Of a DNA stretch of 64,000 nucleotides, positions 27,854 through 36,595 are shown piece after piece. Location: the NCBI GenBank assembly GCA_015056495.1, contig SVGC01000001.1, positions 92,820 through 156,819 of the forward strand, written 5' to 3'. The stretch is from Butyrivibrio sp. (GTDB taxonomy: Bacteria; Bacillota; Clostridia; Lachnospirales; Lachnospiraceae). The notes beneath the pieces were generated by a model. It did no database searches, was not told the origin of the DNA, and saw only the letters and a program-made list of their open reading frames with translations. Every line of letters begins with the position of its first letter. The stretch's first letter is position 1. The translations under genes and the position numbers were made by a program.

Positions 27854-29212
27854 TTGATCAGTAATGGTGCTATTAAGAACATTAAAAGCCTGCTGGTGAT
27901 CATCTGTATTGCAGCTGTTTTAACAGGCTGCACCATGCCGGAAGCGTTGGATGATTATCTACAGGAACTGGGCATAACAGATCCTGATGAATACAGGGTA
28001 GAAAATGGTATTGTCACTACAGGCTCAACTGATACCAGTGTTTCAGGTATCAGCGTGGAGGTTATTGATAATTATTTTGCCGCGACAAGTGATAGTGCTG
28101 ATTCTGCCGCTGAGAGCAGTTCTGAACAGGAAAAAGACAATAGTAAGAACATAAATCTTACAGAAAATGAACTTTCAGATCTCGGTGATGTTTTCAGTAC
28201 TCTTTATGCTTATAACCAGCTTGATGAAGAAGAGCAAAAGCTCTACATAGAGATATATACTATTTTGTCTACTTTAGACAGTGACGTGGTGGTATCTACC
28301 AAAGACAAGGATGTTCTTGCAAAAGTGTTTAACTATGTCATGCAAGATCATCCCGAAATCTTTTACGTCACTGGTTTTACTTATTCTGAATATACTCTTG
28401 GTGATGAAGTACAAAAAATCTCACTTACAGGTACATATACCTATGATGAGGCTGAGATTGCCCAGAGACAGAGAGAAATAGACCTTTATACTGCAGCCTG
28501 TCTGGCAGGACTTCCTGAGGGAGCAGGGCAGTATGCAAAAGTAAAATATGTATATGAGTACATAATAAATAGTACTGATTATGTAGCTGGTTCCGACGAT
28601 AACCAGAATATATGCTCAGTTTTTTTATACAATAAATCTGTTTGTCAGGGATACGCCAAAGCAATGCAATATCTTTTGCAGCAGATGGGCGTTGAGTGCT
28701 GCCTGGTAACTGGAACAGTAGTGGACAGTGATGGTCATAGAGGTGGCCATGCCTGGGATCTTGTCAAAATAGATAGTGAATATTATTACGTTGATCCGAC
28801 CTGGGGAGATGCTTCCTATCAGACAAGTGCTACTGATCTTGACAGCAATCAGAGGATCCCAACAATAAATTATTTTTATTTAAATGTTACGACAGACGAA
28901 CTTATCAAGACTCACAGCATATCCAATGATGTTCCTATGCCGGACTGCAACAGCATGGTTGCCAATTACTATGTTATGGAGCAGGAATATTTTGAAAGCT
29001 GTGATACTGATATGATCAAGGCACTGTTTGACAGACGCTTGTCTGATGGCAGTAACAATGTTACAATCAAGTGTAGTTCCTCTGATGTTTACCAGCAGAT
29101 ATACGATTTGTTGGTTACTGATAGAGGCGTTTTTGACTATATTAGTGGTGAAGATCATACAGTTTCATACACCATGTTTAAAAGCCAGAATACAATGATT
29201 TTCTGGCTATAA
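27854..29212 (+). CDS. transglutaminase-like lipoprotein
   Basis: 452 residues. The start is TTG at 27854 behind GGGGG (27842-27846), since no in-frame ATG precedes the signal peptide. A lipobox VLTGC near residue 26 predicts a membrane-anchored lipoprotein, followed by a Ser/Asp-rich linker (about 85-100). The transglutaminase core carries Cys in SVCQGYAKAMQYLL (about 265), His in GGHAWDLVKI (about 297) and Asp in YYVDPTWGDASY (about 312), the expected triad. Such extracellular proteins act as peptidases or peptide crosslinkers; substrate unknown. It lies between prfC and the Asp23-nusB operon. Confidence 0.85.
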   Translation: MISNGAIKNIKSLLVIICIAAVLTGCTMPEALDDYLQELGITDPDEYRVENGIVTTGSTDTSVSGISVEVIDNYFAATSDSADSAAESSSEQEKDNSKNINLTENELSDLGDVFSTLYAYNQLDEEEQKLYIEIYTILSTLDSDVVVSTKDKDVLAKVFNYVMQDHPEIFYVTGFTYSEYTLGDEVQKISLTGTYTYDEAEIAQRQREIDLYTAACLAGLPEGAGQYAKVKYVYEYIINSTDYVAGSDDNQNICSVFLYNKSVCQGYAKAMQYLLQQMGVECCLVTGTVVDSDGHRGGHAWDLVKIDSEYYYVDPTWGDASYQTSATDLDSNQRIPTINYFYLNVTTDELIKTHSISNDVPMPDCNSMVANYYVMEQEYFESCDTDMIKALFDRRLSDGSNNVTIKCSSSDVYQQIYDLLVTDRGVFDYISGEDHTVSYTMFKSQNTMIFWL

Positions 29213-29238
29213 TGCACGTAGTTGCGGAAGGAGTTAAT

Positions 29239-29610
29239 ATGGGAAACGAGAAAGAATCTAAGAAGACTATCAATATAGGAGCAGTTAAGATTGCTGATGA
29301 TGTTGTAGCAAGGATTGCAGCACTTGCAGCACTTGAAATTGAAGGTATTTCAGCTATTGCTGGTAATTATACTACAGATAATTTAGAGAGAGTGGGTCGC
29401 AAAAACCTTGGTAAAGGTGCGAAGGTTACAGTTACATCAGGTGAGGTCAGAGTAGATCTTTCACTTGTTATGGGTTACGGATATAATATTCCAACAACAT
29501 GCAGCAAGGTTCAGAGCCGTGTTCGCACATCAGTTGAGAATATGACAGGTCTTAAGGTTACAGACGTAAATATCCATGTAGCTGGTATTTCTATGAATCA
29601 GGGTGAATGA
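29239..29610 (+). CDS. Asp23/Gls24 family envelope stress protein
   Basis: 123 residues from ATG 29239, chosen because GGAAGGAG lies just before it; an earlier in-frame ATG at 29212 overlaps the previous stop and has no RBS. The family core is visible: INIGAVKIADDVVARIAALA, then EGISAIAG and VDLSLVMGYGYNIPTTC. Asp23 proteins coat the inner face of the membrane and are linked to envelope stress; the Bacillus homologue YqhY sits upstream of nusB and affects acetyl-CoA carboxylase. The same gene order is seen here. Confidence 0.93.
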   Translation: MGNEKESKKTINIGAVKIADDVVARIAALAALEIEGISAIAGNYTTDNLERVGRKNLGKGAKVTVTSGEVRVDLSLVMGYGYNIPTTCSKVQSRVRTSVENMTGLKVTDVNIHVAGISMNQGE

Positions 29611-29665
29611 TTTTCCGTATTCAGGAAATGAACAGTAACCGAATAATTACAGGAAGAAAAATTTT

Positions 29666-30064
29666 ATGAAAAGAAGTGAATTAAGAGAACAGGTTTTTAA
29701 ACTGCTATTCCGTGTAGAGTTCAACTCTATGGAGGAGATGTCAGAACAGGAAGATCTTTTCATTGAGAATGATGATAAAGAGATGACTGAGGCTGACGCC
29801 AATTATATCAAAGGTAAGTATGAAAAAATTGCTGAGAAGTTACCTGAGATCGATGAACTGATCAACAAAGAGACTACAGGTTGGGACACAACACGTATCG
29901 CTAAGGTTGATCTGGCTATCATCAGACTTGCTATCTATGAGATTAAGTATGATGAGACAGTTCCTACAGGCGTTGCTATCAACGAAGCTGTTGAACTTGC
30001 CAAGAAGTTTGGTCAGGATCAGTCTCAAGCATTCGTGAATGGAGTGTTGGCTAAATTTGCGTAA
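29666..30064 (+). CDS. nusB: transcription antitermination factor NusB
   Basis: 132 residues. All-helical RNA-binding protein that acts with NusE (S10) on rRNA antitermination. Signature: [18 protein letters not shown] at the N-terminus and [17 protein letters not shown] (about 80-96), then [21 protein letters not shown] and FVNGVLAKF at the end. RBS AGGAAG. The 3' end overlaps xseA by eight bases if the TTG start of xseA is used. Bacillus has folD here; it is missing. Confidence 0.95.
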   Translation: MKRSELREQVFKLLFRVEFNSMEEMSEQEDLFIENDDKEMTEADANYIKGKYEKIAEKLPEIDELINKETTGWDTTRIAKVDLAIIRLAIYEIKYDETVPTGVAINEAVELAKKFGQDQSQAFVNGVLAKFA

Positions 30065-31262
30065 CGTATATACTGTTGCACAGGTAAATGCGTATATTAA
30101 AAATATGTTTAATCAGGACTTTCTCTTGAGACAGATCACTGTCAAAGGAGAGGTCAGTAACTGCAAATATCATTCTTCAGGACATATCTATTTTACCCTG
30201 AAGGATGGAGCAGGTGCCATAGCCTGTGTCATGTTCAAAGGAAACAGACAGGGCCTTAAGTTCCAGATGCAGGATGGACAGCTTATCGCAGTTACAGGAA
30301 CAATAGATGTTTATGAGCGAGACGGCAAATATCAGTTGTATGCTCAGAGCATTGATCTGGACGGAGAAGGCAAGTTATATGAACGATTCGAGCAGTTGAA
30401 AAAAAGACTGGCCGAGTCTGGTATGTTTGCGCCTGAATATAAGCAGCCTATTCCGAAATACATACATACACTTGGTGTCGTAACGGCACCTACAGGGGCT
30501 GCTGTAAGAGATATAATTAACGTCAGTACCCGTAGAAATCCATATATTCAAATTGTTCTTTACCCTGCGATCGTGCAGGGGGATCAGGCCGTTGCCAGTA
30601 TCGTCAAAGGAATTGAAGTTCTATCCGAAAAAGCGGTAGATGTAATTATCGTCGGACGAGGCGGCGGATCTATCGAAGATTTGTGGGCTTTCAATGAAGA
30701 AGAGGTAGCAGAAGCTATTTTTAATTGCCCAATTCCGATCATTTCAGCAGTAGGACACGAGACAGATACCACAATAGCAGATTATGTTGCAGATATGCGC
30801 GCACCTACGCCGTCTGCGGCAGCAGAACTTGCTGTTTTTGAATATAATAGACTCATGCAGGATATAGCAGATTACGAAATGACTCTGACAAGCTTTATGA
30901 ACAGACGGATCAGATTTGACAGGGACAAGGTAGCTGGTCTGCAGCGTAACATAAATGCCCTTAGTCCTATGAGCAAGGTTCGTGACAGAAGGATGAGAGC
31001 TGTTTCCTACGAAGATGCTATTAAAAATGCCATGGATAAAAAGCTCTGGGCAGCCAGACACAGATTAGAAATTGGCATCGAACGTATGAAAGGCTTGTCG
31101 CCACTGGACAAACTGAATTCAGGTTTTTCTTATGTAGAGGATGCAGAGGGCAAAAACGTCCGAAGCATAGAACAGATACAGCCTGGAGATGATCTGACCA
31201 TCCAGATGTCTGATGGTAGTGCTTCTGCCAGAGTTGTTGACATAAAGAAAAGAAACGAATAA
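30057..31262 (+). CDS. xseA: exodeoxyribonuclease VII large subunit
   Basis: 401 residues from TTG 30057, which gives the family N-terminus [21 protein letters not shown] 30039 is in frame but would add six residues and sits on the likely RBS GGAG. An OB-fold DNA-binding domain (about 15-105) precedes the catalytic region with [33 protein letters not shown] and [17 protein letters not shown]. Exo VII degrades single-stranded DNA with many XseB subunits. It overlaps nusB and is followed by xseB after 44 bp. Confidence 0.93.
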   Translation: MRNVYTVAQVNAYIKNMFNQDFLLRQITVKGEVSNCKYHSSGHIYFTLKDGAGAIACVMFKGNRQGLKFQMQDGQLIAVTGTIDVYERDGKYQLYAQSIDLDGEGKLYERFEQLKKRLAESGMFAPEYKQPIPKYIHTLGVVTAPTGAAVRDIINVSTRRNPYIQIVLYPAIVQGDQAVASIVKGIEVLSEKAVDVIIVGRGGGSIEDLWAFNEEEVAEAIFNCPIPIISAVGHETDTTIADYVADMRAPTPSAAAELAVFEYNRLMQDIADYEMTLTSFMNRRIRFDRDKVAGLQRNINALSPMSKVRDRRMRAVSYEDAIKNAMDKKLWAARHRLEIGIERMKGLSPLDKLNSGFSYVEDAEGKNVRSIEQIQPGDDLTIQMSDGSASARVVDIKKRNE

Positions 31263-31306
31263 AATAAATAGAACATTTGTTTGAAAATCCATAAAGGAGA
31301 AAATTT

Positions 31307-31534
31307 ATGGCACGGACAAAAGCTAATGAAGAGAGCATGTCCATAGAGACAGCTTTTAGTGAAATAGATAAAAAAATAAAAGAACTTGAGAAAGATGATA
31401 TCTCTCTTGAGGATTCTTTTAAATACTATAAAGAGGGTATGGAATTATTAAAGTACTGTAATGACGCTATCGATAAGGTGGAAAAGAAAGTTCAGAAAAT
31501 TGCCGGAGATGGCGAGCTTACAGATTTTGAATGA
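31307..31534 (+). CDS. xseB: exodeoxyribonuclease VII small subunit
   Basis: 75 residues. Helical partner of XseA. The family motif KIKELEKDDISLEDSFKYYK (about residues 23-42) is clear, followed by EGMELLKYCNDAIDKVEKKV. RBS AAAGGAG before ATG 31307. It lies between xseA and ispA as in most Firmicutes. Confidence 0.95.
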   Translation: MARTKANEESMSIETAFSEIDKKIKELEKDDISLEDSFKYYKEGMELLKYCNDAIDKVEKKVQKIAGDGELTDFE

Positions 31535-31545
31535 TGGGTGTTATC

Positions 31546-32466
31546 ATGAGTGATTTTGAAGAGTTATTGCATACTAAAGTTAATGAATGTGAAGATATAA
31601 TAATCGGTTTCCTTCCTGAGGAGACAGGCTATCAGAGCAAGGTTATAGAAGCAATGAATTATAGCGTAAAAGTAGGCGGTAAGAGACTTAGACCGATGCT
31701 CATGCGTGAATTTTACAGACTTCTTGGCGGGGATAATGATCAGCTTATAGCACCATTTATGGCAGCAATGGAGATGATACATACTTATTCTCTTGTACAT
31801 GATGACCTTCCTGCAATGGATAACGATGAATACAGACGAGGAAAAAAGACAACCCATGTTGTGTATGGCCCTGGAATGGCTACACTTGCAGGTGATGGTC
31901 TTTTGAATTATGCATTTGAGACAGCTTTAAAAGCATACCCTTATGCCAAGAACCTTGAAAAAGTGGGTGGTGAGATAGAAGACAGATTTATCTATGCTCT
32001 TAATATCCTTGCTACCAAGGCTGGAATATATGGCATGGTAGGCGGACAGTGTGCTGATATTGAAGGGGAAGGCAAGCAGACTCTTACAGAAGACGAGATC
32101 CTCTTTATACATGAAAACAAGACAGCAGCCCTGATCGAGAGTTCCATGATGATCGGAGCAGTCCTGGCCGGCGCAGACCAAAAAGCAATCGAATCTATCA
32201 AAAAAATAGGTTCAAATGTTGGTATCGCTTTTCAAATTCAGGATGATATACTTGATGTAGTGGGTGATCAGGCTGTAATAGGTAAACCTGTAGGCTCAGA
32301 TGAGAAAAATGAGAAAGTAACTTACGTGACACTTCATGGACTGGACAATTCCAGAAAAGAAGTTGAGCGACGTTCAAATGAAGCGGTTGAACTAGTTAAA
32401 AGTCTTGGCGAGGACAACGAGTTCCTTGTTGAGCTTATTGAATATCTTATATCAAGAAATAAGTAA
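31546..32466 (+). CDS. ispA: polyprenyl (farnesyl) diphosphate synthase
   Basis: 306 residues from ATG 31546 (MSDFEELLHTKVNE); a second ATG at 31531 overlaps the xseB stop and adds five residues. It condenses IPP with allylic diphosphates. First Asp-rich motif DDLPAMDND (about 83-91), second DDILD (about 234-238), plus GGKRLRPML near 45. Chain length (C15 or C20) is not certain from sequence. It stands directly before dxs, so isoprenoid precursor supply and elongation are cotranscribed. Confidence 0.93.
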   Translation: MSDFEELLHTKVNECEDIIIGFLPEETGYQSKVIEAMNYSVKVGGKRLRPMLMREFYRLLGGDNDQLIAPFMAAMEMIHTYSLVHDDLPAMDNDEYRRGKKTTHVVYGPGMATLAGDGLLNYAFETALKAYPYAKNLEKVGGEIEDRFIYALNILATKAGIYGMVGGQCADIEGEGKQTLTEDEILFIHENKTAALIESSMMIGAVLAGADQKAIESIKKIGSNVGIAFQIQDDILDVVGDQAVIGKPVGSDEKNEKVTYVTLHGLDNSRKEVERRSNEAVELVKSLGEDNEFLVELIEYLISRNK

Positions 32467-32505
32467 AATGATGAAAAGATAATCTGATCATCAGAGGTTA
32501 TATAG

Positions 32506-34356
32506 ATGCTGTTAGATAGAATTGAAAAAGCAAATGACATAAAGAAAATACCTGAGGATGGCTATGAACAGCTTGCAGCAGAGATCAGAGAGTTTCTGAT
32601 AAGCAAGATAAGCGTTACAGGTGGACATCTGGCTTCCAATCTTGGATGTGTGGAGCTTACTATGGGCCTTCATCTGGCTCTTAATCTTCCAAAGGATAAG
32701 ATAATCTGGGATGTAGGTCATCAGTCATATACACACAAGCTGTTAACTGGCAGAAAAGATGGATTTGATCATCTGAGACAGTTTGGTGGCATGAGCGGAT
32801 TCCCAAAGAGATGTGAGAGTGATTGTGACTGCTTTGATACAGGTCACAGTTCCACTTCTATTGCTGCAGGAATCGGTATGGTCAAGGCCAGAGATCTTGC
32901 AGGTGAAAAGCATGCAGTAGTTGCTGTTATAGGTGATGGTTCCCTTTCAGGAGGTCTTGCCTATGAAGCATTGAACAATGCTGCAAAGCTGGAAACAAAT
33001 TTTATCATTGTGCTTAATGACAATGATATGTCCATATCTGAAAGTGTAGGCGGCATGTCCAAGTATCTTAACAGTGTACGTACCACACAGAAGTACCTTG
33101 ATCTTAAGGCTGATGTATACAGTCAGCTTACTGATAAACCTAAGGTTATTGATAGTATCAGACGTGCCAAGAACTCTGTTAAGCAGCTCTTTGTACCTGG
33201 AATGGTATTTGAAAATCTTGGTATTACTTACCTTGGACCTGTTGACGGACATGATGTCAAAGCAGTAGAGCGTGTTATAAGAGAGGCTCGTAAGGTTCCA
33301 AAGGCAGTTATAGTCCACGTTATGACTAAGAAAGGCAAGGGCTATGAGCCTGCAGAAAAGCACCCTGCAAGATTCCATGGAACAGAGCCATTCCTTGTAG
33401 AAAATGGTATTCCTAGAAATCCAAGAACTACAGCCAACTATCAGGACATATTCAGTACAGTAATGTGCAAGCTTGGTGAGCGAGATGACAAGGTAGTGGC
33501 TATAACAGCAGCTATGGCTGATGGTACAGGTCTTAAGAGATTCAGGAACATGTATCCTGACCGCTTTATAGATGCAGGCATTGCAGAGGAATACGCTGTA
33601 ACAATGGCTGCCGGAATTGCAGCAGGTGGTTATACTCCTATTTTTGCTGTATATTCTTCATTCCTTCAGAGGGCATATGACCAGATTATGGAAGATGTGT
33701 GCCTTCAGAAATTGCATGTAATATTTGCCATAGATAGAGCAGGTCTTGTTGGCAGCGATGGTGAGACACATCAGGGTATATTTGATCTGTCATACCTTTC
33801 AAGTATACCAAACATTACGATCATGGCTCCTAAGAATAAATGGGAACTGTCTGATATGATGAAGTTTGCAGTGGCTTTTGATGGACCGATAGCAATCAGA
33901 TACCCTAGAGGACATGCTTATTCAGGTCTTGAGGACCATAGAGCAAAAGTCCAGCTTGGCAAAGCTGAACCAATTTATGAAGAAAAAGACATACTTCTTT
34001 TAGCAGTTGGCTCAATGGTAGTTATTGCTGAAAAAGTACGTGAAATATTAAAAGATAAAGGTTACAGATGCTCATTAACAAATGCCAGATTTGTTAAGCC
34101 TTTAGATGGCGAGTATATTACCGGTGCAGCCGCTGATCACAGACTTGTTGTAACAATGGAAGAAAATGTTCAGACTGGCGGATTCGGTGAAGCTGTCAGA
34201 ACTTATGTCAGTGAACATGATCTTGATATAGACGTTATGACAGTTGCTATCCCGGATGAATTTGTTACACATGGTAATGTTGACAAACTCAGAGAGATGC
34301 TGGGAATAGACGCTGTGTCTGTAGCAGATAGAATAGTTAGATATCTGGCGAGGTGA
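32506..34356 (+). CDS. dxs: 1-deoxy-D-xylulose-5-phosphate synthase
   Basis: 616 residues. Thiamine-diphosphate enzyme that starts the MEP pathway from pyruvate and glyceraldehyde 3-phosphate. Motifs: WDVGHQSYTHKLLTGR (about 69-84), the ThDP motif GDGSLSGGLAYEALNNA (about 144-160), transketolase central part DGTGLKRFRNMYPDRFIDAG and C-terminal MEENVQTGGFGE. It fits the ispA-dxs-tlyA order. The final stop is three bases before the tlyA start. Confidence 0.96.
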   Translation: MLLDRIEKANDIKKIPEDGYEQLAAEIREFLISKISVTGGHLASNLGCVELTMGLHLALNLPKDKIIWDVGHQSYTHKLLTGRKDGFDHLRQFGGMSGFPKRCESDCDCFDTGHSSTSIAAGIGMVKARDLAGEKHAVVAVIGDGSLSGGLAYEALNNAAKLETNFIIVLNDNDMSISESVGGMSKYLNSVRTTQKYLDLKADVYSQLTDKPKVIDSIRRAKNSVKQLFVPGMVFENLGITYLGPVDGHDVKAVERVIREARKVPKAVIVHVMTKKGKGYEPAEKHPARFHGTEPFLVENGIPRNPRTTANYQDIFSTVMCKLGERDDKVVAITAAMADGTGLKRFRNMYPDRFIDAGIAEEYAVTMAAGIAAGGYTPIFAVYSSFLQRAYDQIMEDVCLQKLHVIFAIDRAGLVGSDGETHQGIFDLSYLSSIPNITIMAPKNKWELSDMMKFAVAFDGPIAIRYPRGHAYSGLEDHRAKVQLGKAEPIYEEKDILLLAVGSMVVIAEKVREILKDKGYRCSLTNARFVKPLDGEYITGAAADHRLVVTMEENVQTGGFGEAVRTYVSEHDLDIDVMTVAIPDEFVTHGNVDKLREMLGIDAVSVADRIVRYLAR

Positions 34357-34359
34357 CAA

Positions 34360-35250
34360 ATGGCAAAAGAAAGACTTGATGTGATCCTGGTAAATAGAGG
34401 ATTAGCTACTTCAAGAGAAAAAGCAAAAACAATAATCATGTCCGGTGATGTATTTGTAAACGGACAACGTGAAGATAAACCAGGAACAGCTTTTGATGAG
34501 ACTAAGATAACAAGTCTTGAAGTCAAGGGCAATGAGTTGCCATACGTATCAAGAGGCGGACTCAAACTGGAAAAGGCTGTAAAGAATTTTGGATTTTCAC
34601 TGCAGGATGCAGTGTGCATGGATATAGGAGCTTCTACAGGCGGATTTACAGATTGTATGCTCCAGAATGGCGCTAAAAAGGTATATTCAGTAGATGTCGG
34701 ACACGGACAGCTGGACTGGAAGCTTAGAAGCGACGAACGTGTAGTATGTATGGAGAAAACCAATTTCAGATACATGGTACGTGATGATATACAGGATGAC
34801 CTTGATTTTGCTTCCTGTGATGTGTCTTTTATATCACTTACCAAGATACTTATTCCGGCCAGAAAGCTTCTTAAGGATGGAGCTCAGATGGTATGCCTTA
34901 TCAAACCTCAGTTTGAAGCTGGAAGAGAGAATGTAGGTAAAAAAGGCGTTGTAAGGGATCCGAAAGTCCATGAAGATGTAGTGCACAGGATCGTAGACTA
35001 TGTAGATATCATAGGATTTGATGTATTACATTTGGATTTCTCACCTATCAAAGGACCTGAAGGTAATATTGAGTATCTGATCCATATCCGTAAAAATCCT
35101 GACAGAAATGAAGAGGTTCAGGATATAACCGAAAGTGACGGAATAACAAAGCTTGCAAAAGAAAACGGAGAAAAGACAGGTTATTCATGGTCTGATGCTA
35201 TGAATGATCTTATTACCAAGACAGTAAGTGCAGCGCATGGTAATTTTTGA
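34360..35250 (+). CDS. tlyA: TlyA family rRNA 2'-O-methyltransferase / hemolysin-like
   Basis: 296 residues. An S4 RNA-binding domain comes first (RLDVILVNRGLATSREKAKT), followed by an FtsJ-like SAM-binding domain (MDIGASTGGFTDCMLQNGAKK, about 87-107) with VSFISLTKILIPARKLLK. In mycobacteria TlyA methylates cytidines of 16S and 23S rRNA; the Firmicute homologue YqxC is placed the same way, between dxs and argR. A C-terminal tail of about 45 residues is extra. It ends in TGA, which overlaps the region of the nadK RBS. Confidence 0.92.
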   Translation: MAKERLDVILVNRGLATSREKAKTIIMSGDVFVNGQREDKPGTAFDETKITSLEVKGNELPYVSRGGLKLEKAVKNFGFSLQDAVCMDIGASTGGFTDCMLQNGAKKVYSVDVGHGQLDWKLRSDERVVCMEKTNFRYMVRDDIQDDLDFASCDVSFISLTKILIPARKLLKDGAQMVCLIKPQFEAGRENVGKKGVVRDPKVHEDVVHRIVDYVDIIGFDVLHLDFSPIKGPEGNIEYLIHIRKNPDRNEEVQDITESDGITKLAKENGEKTGYSWSDAMNDLITKTVSAAHGNF

Positions 35251-35258
35251 GGCCTGAA

Positions 35259-36110
35259 ATGGAACATTTTTTTATAATAACTAATCTTAGTAAAGATAAA
35301 GATCTTGTAGAAACAAAATATATTAAAAAGCTGCTTGAAAATAAGGGCAAGACATGTGAACTGGCAGAATATCATGATGAAGCCAGAAATGATACTGGTC
35401 TTGATAACAGGGCTTATAAGACCCATGTGCCGGATGATGTTGACTGCTGCATAGTACTTGGCGGTGACGGAACCATGCTTCAGGCTGCCAGAAATGTGGT
35501 AGACAGAGATATTCCAATCCTTGGTGTTAACCTTGGTACTCTTGGTTATCTGGCTGAAGTTGAGAAAAACTCTGTAGACAGCGCTATTGAAAAGATCATT
35601 GATGGAAACTATGAGATAGAAGACAGGATGATGCTGTATGGCAAGATAAATGGTCAGGAAAGTGATTACGCTCTTAACGACATAGTTATTGCCAGAGGGT
35701 CTTCAATACAGGTCATCAATCTGAATATATATGTTAATGGATTGTTCCTGAACAGCTATCATGCTGATGGAGTTATCATATCTACTCCTACAGGATCCAC
35801 AGGATATAACATGTCTGCCGGAGGCCCGATTGTAGAGCCTTCAGCACAGATGATACTGATGACACCTATCTGTCCACATACTATCAATGCAAGAAGCATT
35901 ATCTTATCTCAAAATGATAATGTAGTCGTAGAGATAGGTCAGGGAAGAGGTGGCAGCGAACTTGCAGTAGAAGCTACTTTTGATGGCAGTAACTGTCATA
36001 TATTAAAGACTGGTGACAGGATTGAGATCAAAAAGTCCAGCAAATCCACTAAGATATTGAAGCTTAACAAAGTAAGCTTTTTGGAAGCGCTTCACAGTAA
36101 ACTTTCATAA
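35259..36110 (+). CDS. nadK: NAD kinase
   Basis: 283 residues from ATG 35259, with GAGG at 35249-35252; a TTG at 35247 is in frame but lies on the tlyA stop. Phosphorylates NAD to NADP. Motifs GGDGTMLQAARNV (about 68-80) with the catalytic Asp, LGTLGYLAEVE, NDIVIARGSS and the signature TPTGSTGYNMSAGGPIVEP (about 174-192). Many Firmicutes have nadK between tlyA and argR, unlike Bacillus. Confidence 0.95.
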   Translation: MEHFFIITNLSKDKDLVETKYIKKLLENKGKTCELAEYHDEARNDTGLDNRAYKTHVPDDVDCCIVLGGDGTMLQAARNVVDRDIPILGVNLGTLGYLAEVEKNSVDSAIEKIIDGNYEIEDRMMLYGKINGQESDYALNDIVIARGSSIQVINLNIYVNGLFLNSYHADGVIISTPTGSTGYNMSAGGPIVEPSAQMILMTPICPHTINARSIILSQNDNVVVEIGQGRGGSELAVEATFDGSNCHILKTGDRIEIKKSSKSTKILKLNKVSFLEALHSKLS

Positions 36111-36142
36111 TAGGTGAAGAAGCTCCGTATAAAGGAAAAGAG

Positions 36143-36595
36143 ATGAAAAAGAACAGACACGAAAAGATTTTTGAATTGATAGAGAACTATGATATTGATA
36201 CACAGGAAAAGCTGGCAGAGATGCTCAGAGCTGAGGGATATGATGTTACTCAGGCAACTGTATCAAGAGATATCAGACAGCTGAAGCTGACTAAAGTAGC
36301 AACAGCAGAAGGTTCTCAGAAATATGTGGTTTCAGCTCAGGATGTGGATGTCCTGAAGGAAAAATATATTAATGTTCTTAGAGCTGGCTTTGTATCAATG
36401 GATAACGCTCAGAATATCCTTGTTATGAAGACTGTTTCAGGTATGGCTATGGCTGTAGCTGCAGCAATCGATGCTCTGAAGTTCAAAGAAGTACTGGGAT
36501 GCATTGCCGGTGATGATACTATCATGGCTGCTGTCAGGACTACAGAAGATACTATTGTTGTGATGGATAGAATCAGAGAAATGTTGGGAGAGTAA
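36143..36595 (+). CDS. argR: arginine repressor
   Basis: 150 residues. Hexameric arginine-dependent repressor. N-terminal winged helix RHEKIFELIENYDIDTQEKL, with recognition around ATVSRDIRQLKLTKV (about 39-53). The C-terminal oligomerisation and arginine domain ends with GCIAGDDTIMAAVRT, whose GDDT-type acids bind arginine. RBS AAAGGAAAAG before the ATG. The stop overlaps the recN start context (AGTAAATG). No arginine genes are in this window. Confidence 0.96.
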   Translation: MKKNRHEKIFELIENYDIDTQEKLAEMLRAEGYDVTQATVSRDIRQLKLTKVATAEGSQKYVVSAQDVDVLKEKYINVLRAGFVSMDNAQNILVMKTVSGMAMAVAAAIDALKFKEVLGCIAGDDTIMAAVRTTEDTIVVMDRIREMLGE

